A stretch of 64,000 nucleotides of DNA from positions 25,479,342-25,543,341 of the forward strand of contig OY821745.1 of assembly GCA_963682055.1 (NCBI GenBank), written 5' to 3'. The notes beneath the pieces were generated by a model. That model was given only the letters and a program-made list of their open reading frames with translations, did no database searches and was not told the origin of the DNA. Below are positions 1-10,137 of the stretch, one piece after another. The DNA is from Primula veris. Its lineage: Eukaryota; Streptophyta; Magnoliopsida; Ericales; Primulaceae. Position 1 is the stretch's first letter. Each line of letters opens with the position of its first letter. The translations under genes were made by a program, and so were the position numbers.

Positions 1-486
1 AATTCTTTTTTCAGTCTTCGGACTGGACCCAAGACCCAAGACCCAAGACCCGACATATCCCAAATCCCAAATCCCAAGCCCACGTCCGCGTCCCGAGCGA
101 GCGCACGCGTGTGGTACACACTTAATACACACATGTGTATGTGGACACACAACTTAATACCCACATGAGATAGCTTTGTATATATATTGTAAAAATGACT
201 CTTCATTTTCCAATGTGTGACAATTCCCAATGAACTATATTCATTAAACCCATTTTCCAGCATTAAGAGAATTTCTCTTTCTTAACCAAAATCTTTGACG
301 CCAATTTCCATTCACTCCCATTCTCCGAATAGGTCATGCGACGTACCGTTACGAACCTTGTCTTACTATCTACTCAATAGTCTTGAGTATGATGTCAAAA
401 GACAATGGTTGTCGCTTGGAATCTTGGCTCAAAGATGGTCATGTGACCATTCGGAAAAAACCATGTTTTACATGGTTTTTCCAACA
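1..486 (-). mobile_element. Partial LTR of the copia D family
   Basis: The stretch matches the distal part of the copia D LTRs at 44.25-45.64 and 50.82-52.31 kb. It shares the CCCAAGACCCAAGACCCGA-type repeats, the GAGCGAGCG..CGCGTGTG segment, the GGTCATGCGA..TACCGTT segment and the terminal TTTTTCCAACA. It is diverged and cut by the window edge. The bases after 486 lack the purine-tract complement (ATCCCCCACAT) that follows the intact 3' LTR, so this is more likely a solo or broken LTR than the edge of a full element. Confidence 0.75.
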
Positions 487-579
487 ATAGCTTATTATAT
501 CTATTTTGCAAGGAGTTTTGTTTTTAGTTTCAGGTATAGATGTTCATATCAATCAAATCAATTAAGGATTTAAACCTTT

Positions 580-1400
580 ACAATGTTTGTGTTTTCCTTT
601 CTGGATTCTGTTAGTTTGCAAGATTTTCTCTTCTATAATCCGCCTCGATTGTATATTGTTTTTAAGATTTTTATGAATGTTTCAGCGTATGATCGTGAGA
701 TTATTTTTTTTACAAATACGACATACAATACATGCTCTATCTTATTAAGGAGTTGGTACTATTAATGTCTTACATACTCGAGCATTGCCTTGGCGTATTC
801 TTGTCTTAATTGTGAATGTCAATGTGTCCGAAACTTAGTTTTGGCGTATCTACAACGGATTTGCAGCCTAATTAGAAAATCTACTGATTTCCTTACGTGG
901 AAAATGATTTGATTTTTGTCGTATTAATTTCACATGATTAGTTTTTATCGTATTCGCAAGATATGATTAGTGTTTGTCGTATTGGGGAGTTATGATTAAG
1001 CCATTCAAGTTTTCGTCGTATTAGCGAGACATCATTAACATTTGTCGTATTAGCAAAGACATGATTATCATTTGCGTGTATGTTAACTTGAATTAACCCT
1101 ATATTTCTAGAGTGACCAATTTTATTTTAATTTTTAGTTTGATCATGTACAATTATGGAAAGGTAGAGACTTTTTACTTGATCAATTCAGTGATGCACCG
1201 CATGTTTTGCTGTCTTATACAGTTGCTAAATATTGTGCACAACATCTCTCTCTTTCCCTACTACACTGATAAAAAGAAGTCATGATCATTGTCATGTTGA
1301 AGCATCATTGTGACTGCATAGTATTCAAATTACAAGTGTTGTTGATTGTTACCCAATTTGGAGATCAGTTGTAGACGGGAAAGTAACTATGTGGAGGCAG
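580..1400 (+). repeat. Block B', inverted copy of 28310-29770
   Basis: Read as reverse complement, this matches the DNA downstream of the DUF1639 pseudogene. Shared anchors are CTCGAGCATTGCCTTGGCGT, TTTTGGCGTATCTACAACGG, a run of TTGTCGTATT units, and TTACCCAATTTGGAGATCAG. No convincing gene lies in it; the small open frame at 583-765 has no recognisable family. It is one of three segments (B', A', C') shared with 27-40 kb, in altered order. Confidence 0.75.
915..1080. repeat. Degenerate minisatellite, about 30-35 bp units
   Basis: About five imperfect units carry the core TTTGTCGTATT followed by a spacer with ATGATTA. The same array occurs inverted at 29262-29405, so it predates the duplication of block B. 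Confidence 0.7.
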
Positions 1401-1574
1401 TTGATGCCACCACCCTCTCATTTCGAAAAATTTTAACAAAAAGTAAATATTTTCTATGTAATTTGATCAAAATCTCTCTCCTCCAATTCTACAGAAAATA
1501 CCTTCATATAGGATATGAAAAGAAATATATAAAATATCGGCCCTCCGATCTTCACTTCCGTTTCCATCACTATA

Positions 1575-2892
1575 TTTCTAATTAATTGTTCTACTGTGGT
1601 ACACAAAATGCAGATAAAGTCGTAAAAAAACCATTCAAAAGTGCCAATATTACAAATATTACAAGCTGTCAAATTGTTATTCCTACAATTACTCGTATTG
1701 TACCTATGGTAAAATGGATCTGAGACGAAATAAAACATATATACATCCGTTTTGACTTATCTTTTATTGTTTTTTCCAGAAAAGTGAAAACCAGCCTTAG
1801 TTTTATTCAGTTTACTACATGTAGTATAACTTTGAGTACATATTAACCTAGAAACTATAGATATGTACCAACAAAAAAACTCAAAATTGCCTAATTATAG
1901 TATATAGTAAACTTCACTACTTAGCTCATTCGTATGGTATTCCTGAATTAGCAAAAGGCTGCAACTATCTATCTAAATTTAGGTTCTTAAATTTAACATA
2001 TCAATTTAGTAGTAATTATTAAGATCTCGTAAGGTCTCGCCTTTAACCAATTTAACGTAAACTTATTTGGAGTTAGCACGAACGTAAACCAATCACTCGT
2101 TTAAACGTACACGTGTTGCCGAATCTAAGAAAATCAGAAAACCTATATTAACTGCAATTTAATGTTAAATTAACCGACGCATCAGCGTACCCCATTAACC
2201 ATATGGTTCAAAAACCTACATGCTATAACAACGATAACTGGAAATGAACTTATCCAAGAAGTCGAGACCATAACAATACCCCCTTTAACACCATGGTTCA
2301 AATACCGACACATACAACAATGACAACGGCAAGTGAACTATCCAAGTACTCGAGACCATAACAATACCCCTTACCGACACCTACAAGAATGACGCTATCT
2401 AGTATTAGTCTAATTTCTGTATACTCGCTCTTTAGAACACTGTGTATTTTCAAAATAATAATTATTGAAAATTAAAAAAAAAAAATAGTGACAAAAATGT
2501 AAATGAAACAATATAGAAGAGGTGTAATGGCAAAAAAATACTACTTTTTTTTTTATCCCTGCTTTGGAGGTAAAACCTGCGAAACTTCGCAGGCGACAGG
2601 GTTCAAACCCTGACGGTGAGCATAATATACTCGGCTAACAACCACATGGATATCAACCACTTGCTCGCAAAAAACACTACTCTTTATCCTCATTTCTACT
2701 ATAAAACCCCCATATCCTTTCCATTTCTCATCGTTCCATCGAAATCTCTCTTTCTCTATATATATACATGTACACATATATACATATATAAATACATACT
2801 ATATATACATATATACATACATAAATCACCTCTGCAATGAATCTCCGATTCCTCTCTAACTAGCTTAATCCAAATCAAAACTCTATTTGTAA
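1575..2892 (+). repeat. Block A', inverted copy of 36350-40035
   Basis: The reverse complement matches the DNA upstream of the DUF1639 pseudogene. Anchors are the AGTGAAAACCAGCCTTAG segment, the AAACGAGTGATT/ACACGTGTT segment, two to three 91-bp tandem units at about 2190-2400, and CCTCTGCAATG..ATCTCCGA near 2833-2850. This copy lacks the 1.8-kb LTR-like insertion found at 38041-39836. It contains a SINE-like insertion (2541-2690) that the other copy lacks. No gene follows A' here, unlike its partner. Confidence 0.75.
2541..2690 (-). mobile_element. SINE-like tRNA-derived element
   Basis: On the minus strand a box-B-like GGGTTTGAACCCTG is followed by an 8-bp hairpin (CCTGCGAA..TTTCGCAGG), then TTTTACCTCCAAAGCAGGGA and an A-rich tail. 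A possible A box (GTGGTTGATATCCATGTGG) lies upstream at the expected distance. A related 3' end, TTTTACCTCTAAAGCAGAGA, occurs at 26430-26460, so this is a small family. Target-site duplications were not resolved. Confidence 0.5.
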
Positions 2893-3669
2893 GAGAAAAT
2901 TAATGTTTACTATACTCAATCTATTTGTTTTTACCAATTAGATACCGTTAAGTATCCCAACCTACAAATTTTGTCCCAATTAGGTACCTACCGTCAAATT
3001 TCCGTCAATTTATTTGACGGTAGATACCTGATTGGGACAAATTTTATATCTTTGGTACATAATTGGTAAAACCTAGATAATTAATTGGTAACAACAAATA
3101 GGTTGGGTTAACTAAACAATATTTTTCGCCTAATTTAATTTTTTTTTAAGAATACATATTTTTAAGAAAACTTTTTATTAAATAAATACATTTTTTTTTT
3201 AAAATAGCTACACAAATATAAAAAGATTTTTTTTTGAAAAATATGTATTTTTTTTTAAAGAATAAGTTTTGTTTGAAAAAAATGTTTTGTTTGAAAAAAA
3301 TGTTTTGTTTGCAAAAACCATTTTGCTTGAAATAATACATTTTGTTACAAAAAATTGTTTGAGAAAAAACGTTTTGTTTGAAAAATACGCTTTTTAAGAA
3401 AAATACGGATTTTAAAAAACTTTTTTAAAAATATACTTTTAAAAAAAATTACCAATTAAGTACCAACATATTAATTTATCAATTAAGTACCCAAGTTATA
3501 AACTTTGTCCCAATTAGATAGCTACCGTGAAATTGTTGTCGGAAATTTGACGACATGTACCTAATTGGGACAAAATTTATAGTTTGGGTACTTAATTGGT
3601 AAAGTGAATAGGATATGTACCTAATTAGTAAAAACAAATAAGTTGAGGTACTAAACAACATTTTTCCCC
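2893..3669. mobile_element. Foldback MITE with 9-bp TSD (MULE-like)
   Basis: The termini are inverted: ACTCAATCTATTTGTTTTTAC on the left and GTAAAAACAAATAAGTTGAG on the right, inside GAAAA..TTTTCCCC ends. Flanks are TATTTGTAA (2884-2892) and TATTTATAA (3670-3678), a 9-bp duplication with one mismatch, the length typical of Mutator-like elements. Internally, GTCCCAATTAGGTAC-type motifs recur in both orientations, and there is a short GTTTGAAAAAAAT tandem run. It carries no coding sequence. Confidence 0.75.
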
Positions 3670-4167
3670 TATTTATAATATTTACAATAATATATTATAT
3701 ATAATATAGACGTAGTGTAAGAGTGTTATTTACAAATTCAACAATTAAAACTCAGAGCATTTGCGTTAGACTCAGACGTTGAAGATAAATTAAAAAATAA
3801 AAAACTAAGAGCATCATTAACGCCTTAACGGAAGAGGAGTTTAACAACTTTTTTTTTTGGGAAAATGGATCAAGATTAAAGGAACCGGAAGAGAAAAATA
3901 GCGAGAGTTTAAATTAGTTTTTTATCCAAAAATATAGAACTATATAAGTAACCCAAACTAAACACTTAATTGTGAACGTAGTAAACATTTATCCACTCAA
4001 AAGAGATTTCATTCATAAAATATTACATCAATTAATATAATACATCGATTAAGAAAAACACTAATTTTTAAATGAAATTTATGGACCAATTTGTTAGTTG
4101 CAACGGTCTGATTTAAAACTCATGGACTGTTTTAAAAACCGCAAGGACAAAAGTTGTAAAAAGAAAG

Positions 4168-5285
4168 TGTTAGGATCAGATTTCTGGCCCATAAGCTATT
4201 TGTTGTCGATTGGTTTAAACTAAGTAATGCTAGTTGAATGTTAAGAATTGAGACAACTTTATGTTTTCAAGTGAGGTTGCAACCTCAGTTGCAACCACAG
4301 TTCCAACCTGCTGTTCTGCAGAATTCTGTCAAGTTCTGTAAAATCTGCATTACTACTCTTTAATGATGATTATTTGTTTTAAAGTATGCAGGATATATTC
4401 TCATATGTTCTTAGAGATTTAGTCTATGTATATTGAGAATATTAAAGTGATAAGAAAGATGTTTATTAAAAGATATAAGGAGATTTGTTTTTAAACATAT
4501 GTTTACTTTAAAACTAGGCAATCTTAAAATCTCTATTCCTATGCAAATCTTTATCATGTTTGTCAATCTTTGTTTCTTATCAAATTCAGTATGATTTGTT
4601 TAAGATTGAATGAAATTTGGAGTTAAGTGTTTCATATGTATATGAAAAGATCTCTAAAAGATATTATCTTTATATGTTTCCTTATTATAGGAAAAGACTA
4701 ACTCCTATTTCCAAGCTTGTTATTAAACAGGTATTAACCAATGATGATTGGAGTCAATCCACGTTGAAGAATCTGGTCATACATGGAAAGATTGAAGCCA
4801 ATCAAACAAGTCAAAGCAATCGTAAAAGATCTTCAAGCAAGAAGATTGTTTTTACTTGAATAAATAATTGATAACTTAGCTTGTAAAAAAGTGTGTGTTC
4901 TAAATGATAAAGAACTCATTCTTGAGAGAATACACAGTGAGCTTTAAAAGAAAAAACAATGATGGGATGTCATTGATTTTTAAGTGATAGTTATAAGGTA
5001 GGAGCAATATAGAGATAGGCAGAAAAACCTAGAGCGAGTCTGAGTATTTGTCAATAACACTTGAATCCTATATTGTAAGCTTTTATAATATCATAATCTG
5101 GGTGAGTGTCCCGGAGACGTAGCCTAGTTGGGTGAACTCCGTTATTAAATGTGCGTGTGATTTTATTCAAGTACATTTAACTTTACAAGTTCTGTCCATC
5201 ATTATACTTAGGTTCCAACCTCAGTTGCAACTGCACTTGGTACCTAACTGCATAACAGCAACTAGAACAGCGGATAGGAATTTCA
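4168..5285 (+). mobile_element. Solo LTR, family E, TSD GAAAG
   Basis: It begins TGTTAGGATCAG and ends GGAATTTCA, flanked by GAAAG at 4163-4167 and 5286-5290. No internal domain, primer site or purine tract adjoins it. A second member is at 42684-43768. The uninterrupted paralogous site is near 27445-27455, where a single copy of the target is present. Near its 3' end it carries GACGTAGCC..TTGGGTGAACTCCGTT, also found in the copia C LTR. Confidence 0.9.
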
Positions 5286-5371
5286 GAAAGGGACTGAACC
5301 CCTTCTTATTCATGTCTTCCCACAGACGGGGAAGAGAGCCCCTTAACTCTATCTATAATGTACGCTTCGCG

Positions 5372-6202
5372 TAGGCGGCACACTCATATGATCAGTGGTT
5401 ATCATGGCAAACCCACAATTTTTTTATTAATGTTTTTCATAAAAATTTATATATACGATATTTTGGCAATCTCTTAAATATTTTTTTTGACAAGCTATTC
5501 CAAAATTTTATATTGTTAATGCAATAACATACCATAATTTTGTATGCATGTGCTGATAATATATAAGTAATACTTAAAATATTAACATATGCAATTGATT
5601 ATAAAAAACATTTTACACCAACTTATCATGTTGACACGTAACACACATTTTTTAAAAAATTAAACAAAAACAATAATTAGAGTAGTGGTGAATGCAAACA
5701 AAATTTATAAAAGAATTTTTGGCGGTTTTTATTTTTATTGAAGTGAATATACTGAAATTGTATAATAGATATTTAATTGTTCGTATATATTTATTATTTA
5801 ATATACGTTTGGTTTTTTCAGGTTTTTTTTAATATTTTTTTTACCTTCGTGTTTTAATATTTTTACTTGTTATAGCTTGATTTCTTAAATTTAACTTTTG
5901 TATCTTTTGGGTTTCTATTTTATTTATTTTTTAGTCAATTTTGAATCGTTGAAACTTTCAACACTGCACGTGACATTACTGTTGTGGGTATTTTGGGAGT
6001 TTGAAAAGAAAGTCGAAATTGAGCGAAAATGAAAAAAATAGAAATTAAATACCTTTTAATCAAGAAAACAAGATAAAAAAATGAAGAAAAGATGGTATAA
6101 AGGTTTAAAAAATCCGTCTTTTGTGTGTTTAAACTTTGGAAAATATTATGCGTTTTTATTAATTTTGGCAACCCCACACATTTGGTACTGATTCTGCCAC
6201 CG
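5372..6202 (+). mobile_element. hAT-like non-autonomous element (family R), complete copy
   Basis: The 831-bp AT-rich element begins TAGGCGGCAC and ends CTGCCACCG. It is flanked by GCTTCGCG (5364-5371) and GCCTCGCG (6203-6210), an 8-bp duplication with one mismatch as expected for hAT. Related copies are at 17077-17830, 26034-26430, 57725-58449 and 61288-62051. No transposase is encoded. The unoccupied paralogous site in block C is near 27355-27375. Confidence 0.65.
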
Positions 6203-6365
6203 GCCTCGCGCGATACTCCCCTCCCTCCATTTTTTCAACCGTTACCCTGCGGCACAGAGGCAGCAGACCCTCGTCCTTTGAGGATGCTCCAAAAGAGTTA
6301 TAAATGGACTAGTTATTAGAAGTATTACATGTATAACTACATTTTATCAATTTTCTTTAACAAAG

Positions 6366-6554
6366 AACATAACCAGGCTCAGTTATCTTCTATTGTGATT
6401 CAACTTTCCTTTCATTATTTAATTTAGGAGAGGTAAATGATACTATCAAATACTACACACATTTTAGGGGTAATGCTCCAACATGCACAAGTCCAAAAAA
6501 ATATATCTATATTTCACAAATTTATCAATAAAAAATATATCTTCTGATGGCAAT
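6366..6554. other. Unassigned AT-rich sequence
   Basis: No gene or repeat was recognised here. Confidence 0.4.
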
Positions 6555-6790
6555 GGGACTAAAACGTACCATTATTTTCGTTTATGGAGATGATCTTGTA
6601 ATAACATGTGATGATAATTATTGAATTTCTGAATTAAAGCTTCTTTTACTCAAAAAAAAGTGTATTATTAAAGATTTGGATATTTTGAAGAATATTTTGG
6701 GAACAGAAGTTGTCAACTCAAAAAAAGAATATTTATAAATCAAAGAAAATATGTTATGGATTTGTTAAAAGAAACCGAAAAGTTGAGCGT
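6555..6790 (+). pseudogene. Copia reverse transcriptase fragment
   Basis: Translation gives IFVYGDDLVIT followed by ISELKLLLLKKK, IIKDLDILKNILGTEVV and SKKEYL. This order matches the copia RT region around the catalytic Y-x-D-D box and the KDLG..LGIEV segment. The catalytic box reads YGDD and stops interrupt the frame. It is a relic with no LTR resolved around it. It may come from the same dead element as 7385-7520, although the expected order (integrase before RT) is reversed. Confidence 0.65.
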
Positions 6791-7384
6791 ATATTTTATT
6801 TGGTGAGTAAAATTTTATGCATTTTTCACGGATCAATTAAAACTTAAGGACAACTAATTAACAAGTCAACCAGCTCAATACTAACTTACAAAGGATACTT
6901 ATGAAAAGATTATCAATAATATAATTCACAAAATCACAAATATAAATACGGAAAGTAAAAAATAGGTAAGAGATGACACTGCGATATATAGAGCTTCGAC
7001 AACCCGCCTAGTCTTCTCTCCAGAATTGTTTTACCGTATATTATAACTTCAAAATTCAGTCCAAGATTATAAATTCTAACGAGCTAATCAATCGATTTTC
7101 TCACCCTCTACCTCATGATACAATCTTGATACAAGTGTAAGAGTACACGAAAGCGAGTCAATGACTCACGCTCTATCTATGAGTATCCCAAATAAAATGA
7201 TCTAGAAATTTTAAAAATTTCTATCCAAACACTCAATCACAATCGATCATATTATAAGTTTGTTATTTACCAATATGTTAAAGGAATAGAACCACATTCA
7301 TTATTTAATTGCTTGTAACTAACCTAATTTATGAGATTTTATGATATTTGATCTTGTTTTTTGAAGCAAATAAAATTGTTGGCA
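6791..7384. other. Unassigned, possible retroelement LTR remnant
   Basis: This 590-bp stretch lies between two copia coding relics. It contains no open frame with a known domain and no clear TG..CA pair. Confidence 0.3.
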
Positions 7385-7520
7385 AGTGTAATTTCTTTCA
7401 CAGACAAAGATGTGGAGTTGCCTTGTGAGATTTGTCTTGTAGGAAAACAAATGAGAAAGTCATTTCTTAGTGATTCTGATAAGGCTACCGCGTGTTTTGA
7501 TAATTTTTTTGTTTGAAAAT
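7385..7520 (+). pseudogene. Copia integrase zinc-finger fragment
   Basis: The frame reads ELPCEICLVGKQMRKSF followed by a serine/asparate-rich segment and FDNFF. It resembles the GAG-pre-integrase segment (CxxC..KQxRxxF..F) just before the integrase core. It ends in stops and is not attached to a core domain. Confidence 0.6.
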
Positions 7521-7739
7521 TGAATTGCATTAAAAAAGAAGAAGTGATTTCTATTATTAATAGAAATATTCCCTAAAAATTCTTTTGTCAAGGATACAAT
7601 TTAAATAAAGTGATTTCTATTATTAGTAGAAATATATCTCATTTGCTTAAACTTAACCATAATCATAAATTCAGCTTGATGGCTTTCACTTCAACAACTC
7701 TTGCATGCTTATTGCTTAGAATCGTTTCTAGACCTCCAG

Positions 7740-8420
7740 ATAAGTTAGGTGGCCACTGAAAAAATTAGTTTGCCCAGAGTAGAAGATAAACTCTTACTTT
7801 TAAACATTTTTTTAGACCAATTATGAACCCATTCATTCCAATTATTAGGGCAACCAAAAAAAAACCAGCTTTAGCAAATAATACCAACACCACTCTTGAG
7901 AAATTGCAACTAAAGAAAAGATGGTCAATAGTTTCATTATGGTTTTTGCAAATATAGCAAATGGTGACAGAGTTAATGCCCCACTTAGCGAATCTTTTCC
8001 CAGTAGGAAGTCTTTCAAGGATAAATTGCCATAAAATGGCACTGCATTTAGCCAATTTGTGTTTGAACTAAACAATCGAATAGCATTCAACAGGAGGCTC
8101 TTTTTTCCTTAAGTGCTTCCACATAAGGTTAACAGTAAAACATTTGCTAGATAAGGTTCAAACCACCTTATCTAAGCAACTTTTAAATATCAATAATGAC
8201 CTAGTTCTCGTTACGAAGCCATGTCCAATTATTGTGGATGATAGCAGCCACCTTCTCACTAATGGTGAATCCAGTATCAATAAGTAAGTATCAATAGAGC
8301 TGCTACCAATCTAGTTATCATACCAGAGGGAAATATTTCCTCCAAGCATAGCTACAAGAAAAAGGTTCTTTAACAATCCAAATACTTCTATCATTCAAAA
8401 TGTTAGAATCGACCCAAGTT
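7740..8420 (-). pseudogene. LINE reverse transcriptase zinc-binding (zf-RVT) relic
   Basis: The minus-strand frame at 8055-7765 reads AILWQFILERLPTGKRFAKW, then CYICKNHNETIDHLFFSCNF. This is the zinc-binding domain at the C-terminus of plant L1-type LINE polyproteins (C-x2-C..ET..HLFF.C). Upstream on the same strand LWYDNW is recognisable near 8310. Several stops and a frame change separate these pieces, so it is a truncated, dead LINE. Its 3' tail was not located. Confidence 0.75.
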
Positions 8421-8848
8421 CTCCAATTGTAAATGATCATAGTCGTTGTACACGACCATATTGCATGTGTGGACGGAATTGGTGGTTTTTCTTATTTCCT
8501 GACAATTGTAAATGATCATAGTGGTTGTACATGGATATATTTGATGAAACTGAAATCAGAAACCATCCATAATAAAAAATAAAATAAAATAAAATATGTA
8601 AAATCAAAACAGCACCCTTAGAGTTTGCAAAACAACCGTAAGAACTTGAAAAAAATGAGCAATCAAAACCTCTAACCAGTACGTAAAGTAATATATTAAG
8701 TGGACCTAAAAAAGTAGATTTGATCACTAACCTATCAATGCTCACATACTATTAGTAATAAATTTGCAAATTACAAAGTTGTAAATATTTTTCATTGAAT
8801 TGCATAGAAAGATTTGATTTTAAAATGAAATATGAAAATAAAGGAAAT
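8421..8848. other. Intergenic, short direct repeat
   Basis: AATTGTAAATGATCATAG occurs twice (about 8425 and 8503). The 102-codon minus frame here has no recognisable family and unusual composition, and is not called. Confidence 0.4.
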
Positions 8849-9048
8849 TATTGTAATACACTATTAGCTACGTATATAGGGAGACAGAAGTAGAGAGAGG
8901 GGAGAACGGTATAGTCTTTATTATGAATGGATATCTGAATGAATAAAATACAAGACCCCTAGCCCTCTTTATATAGATAGAGGGGTAGGGTTATAAGGCC
9001 ACTTGGGCCCAATCAGTAAAAGTCCAAGAGTCCAATAATCTTACAACA
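8849..9048 (-). repeat. Copia A 3' LTR
   Basis: On the minus strand it starts TGTTGTAAG and ends in ATTACAATA. The terminal ATA is included because the GAAAT duplication abuts it. It contains a TATATAAAGAGGG promoter-like stretch. Confidence 0.85.
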
Positions 9049-9089
9049 CTCCCCCTTTGGACGTCTTGAATTCTTCGTCTTCATGCAGT

Positions 9090-9800
9090 CGATCTGAGTC
9101 GAGTTCATTCGCAGTGCTAAACACATAAAAACCTTAGGGCCGGAAAACCCAGTGTGGGACAAAACCGGTACCTATGAGAAACTGTGTAGCCGAATGATAT
9201 AGGCTGAAATATCATGTAAGTAACTAACCACAAAAACAGTGTGCCTCATCAAAACCTTGCCAGAGCAAATCCAATGGGAAAATCTCTGATTGAAGGAAAA
9301 AGAGTGCAACAATGGTAATAGTATGGGATCAACCACAAAACAGGTGTCTCATCAAAACCTTGCTAGAGTAAACCCAGTGGGAAAAAATATCTAGTCGAAG
9401 GACAAAAGAGTACACAGTGGTAAGAAGTATACAACAGGATACTCCCCCTAATTTCGAAAATCTTAAGTGAGATATGATGGGAACGTGTCTCGCTAAAAAC
9501 CTTGCCAAGGAAAACCCAGTGGGAAAAAACCTTGGTCTAAGGACAAAAAGAGTACACGAGCATGCGACTGGATGCTCCCCCTTACTTGCACACGACAGGG
9601 TGCGAGGATTTCAACTAAGTAGTAATTAGTGCAATAAGCATTCACCTGGATGCTCCCCCTCACTTGCACACGACTGAGTGCAAAGATTTCATATTCCAAG
9701 AAAGAGTACGAGCATTCGACTGGATGCTTCATTTACTTGCACACGACTGGATGCAAGAAAATCTCACGTGGAATAAAACGAGCATTCGACAGGATGTTCT
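9090..9800 (-). repeat. 3' non-coding repeats of copia A
   Basis: Repeated blocks of AAAACCTTGCCA..AACCCAGTGGGAAAA (about 9250, 9355 and 9495) are followed by three or more CTTGCACACGACTG..TGC units linked to GGATGCTCCCCCT. Such CCCACTGGGTTTT and ACTCTTTTTCC repeats are known between the RNase H end and the 3' LTR in some plant copia elements. Confidence 0.7.
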
Positions 9801-9806
9801 TAAACT

Positions 9807-10137
9807 TCATATGTGAAGATTTATTTCGGCAAGAAATGCTAAATAGCATAATCTAGTCATGTCTCTCTTGATCGATAACAACAAGTTGTCCTCAAATAAG
9901 ACAAGTGTTTTATCTGGATCGTGAGACAGAGCATACGTAATTAAAATATGGCTAATACGAGCTCGAAGCCATATACACTCTCTAGTCGTCTCATAGAGCA
10001 CGAGTAGATCAGAGTGATTCATTTGGAGTCATTCTAAGACCTCCAAGATATTGCCTTATTCCTAATGGTAAAGACAGACCATGTTAGGAATATCACTTAT
10101 GCGGGTCTGATAAGTAACCGGCATCGGTATAACCGAA
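9807..10137 (-). pseudogene. Copia A RNase H remnants
   Basis: Minus-strand GYTDAGYLSDPHK (about 10137-10098) followed downstream by YETTRECIWLRARISHI and TLVLFEDN (about 9996-9900) is the copia RNase H order. Stops and frame changes lie between the pieces. Further upstream, 10140-14500 should hold RT, integrase and gag but shows only short frames, so the polyprotein is not recoverable by eye. Confidence 0.7.

Larger units (their letters stand above)
3809..6289. mobile_element. Harbinger-like MITE, split by two insertions
   Basis: The ends are GAGCATCATTAACG and, inverted, GAGCATCCTCAAAGG. The intact paralogue at 27264-27794 has TTA on both sides, the 3-bp target duplication typical of PIF/Harbinger elements. 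Here the flanks are TAA and CAA (one mutated). The body is interrupted by the solo LTR at 4168-5285 and the element at 5372-6202. Confidence 0.6.
3712..6365 (+). repeat. Block C', inverted copy of 27190-27890
   Basis: After removal of a solo LTR (4168-5285) and a hAT-like element (5372-6202), this is an inverted copy of 27190-27890. Anchors are TTAGTTGCAACGGTCTGATT, CCTTCTTATTCATGTC and TCCCTCCATTTTTTCAACCG. Homology runs past the ends of the Harbinger-like MITE inside it, so the relation is a segmental duplication and not two independent MITE insertions. Confidence 0.8.

Noticed and set aside
2581..2620. tRNA gene suggested by the T-arm-like GGGTTTGAACCCTG
   Set aside because: No cloverleaf could be built around it; the poly(A)-like end and a second 3' end at 26 kb favour a SINE.
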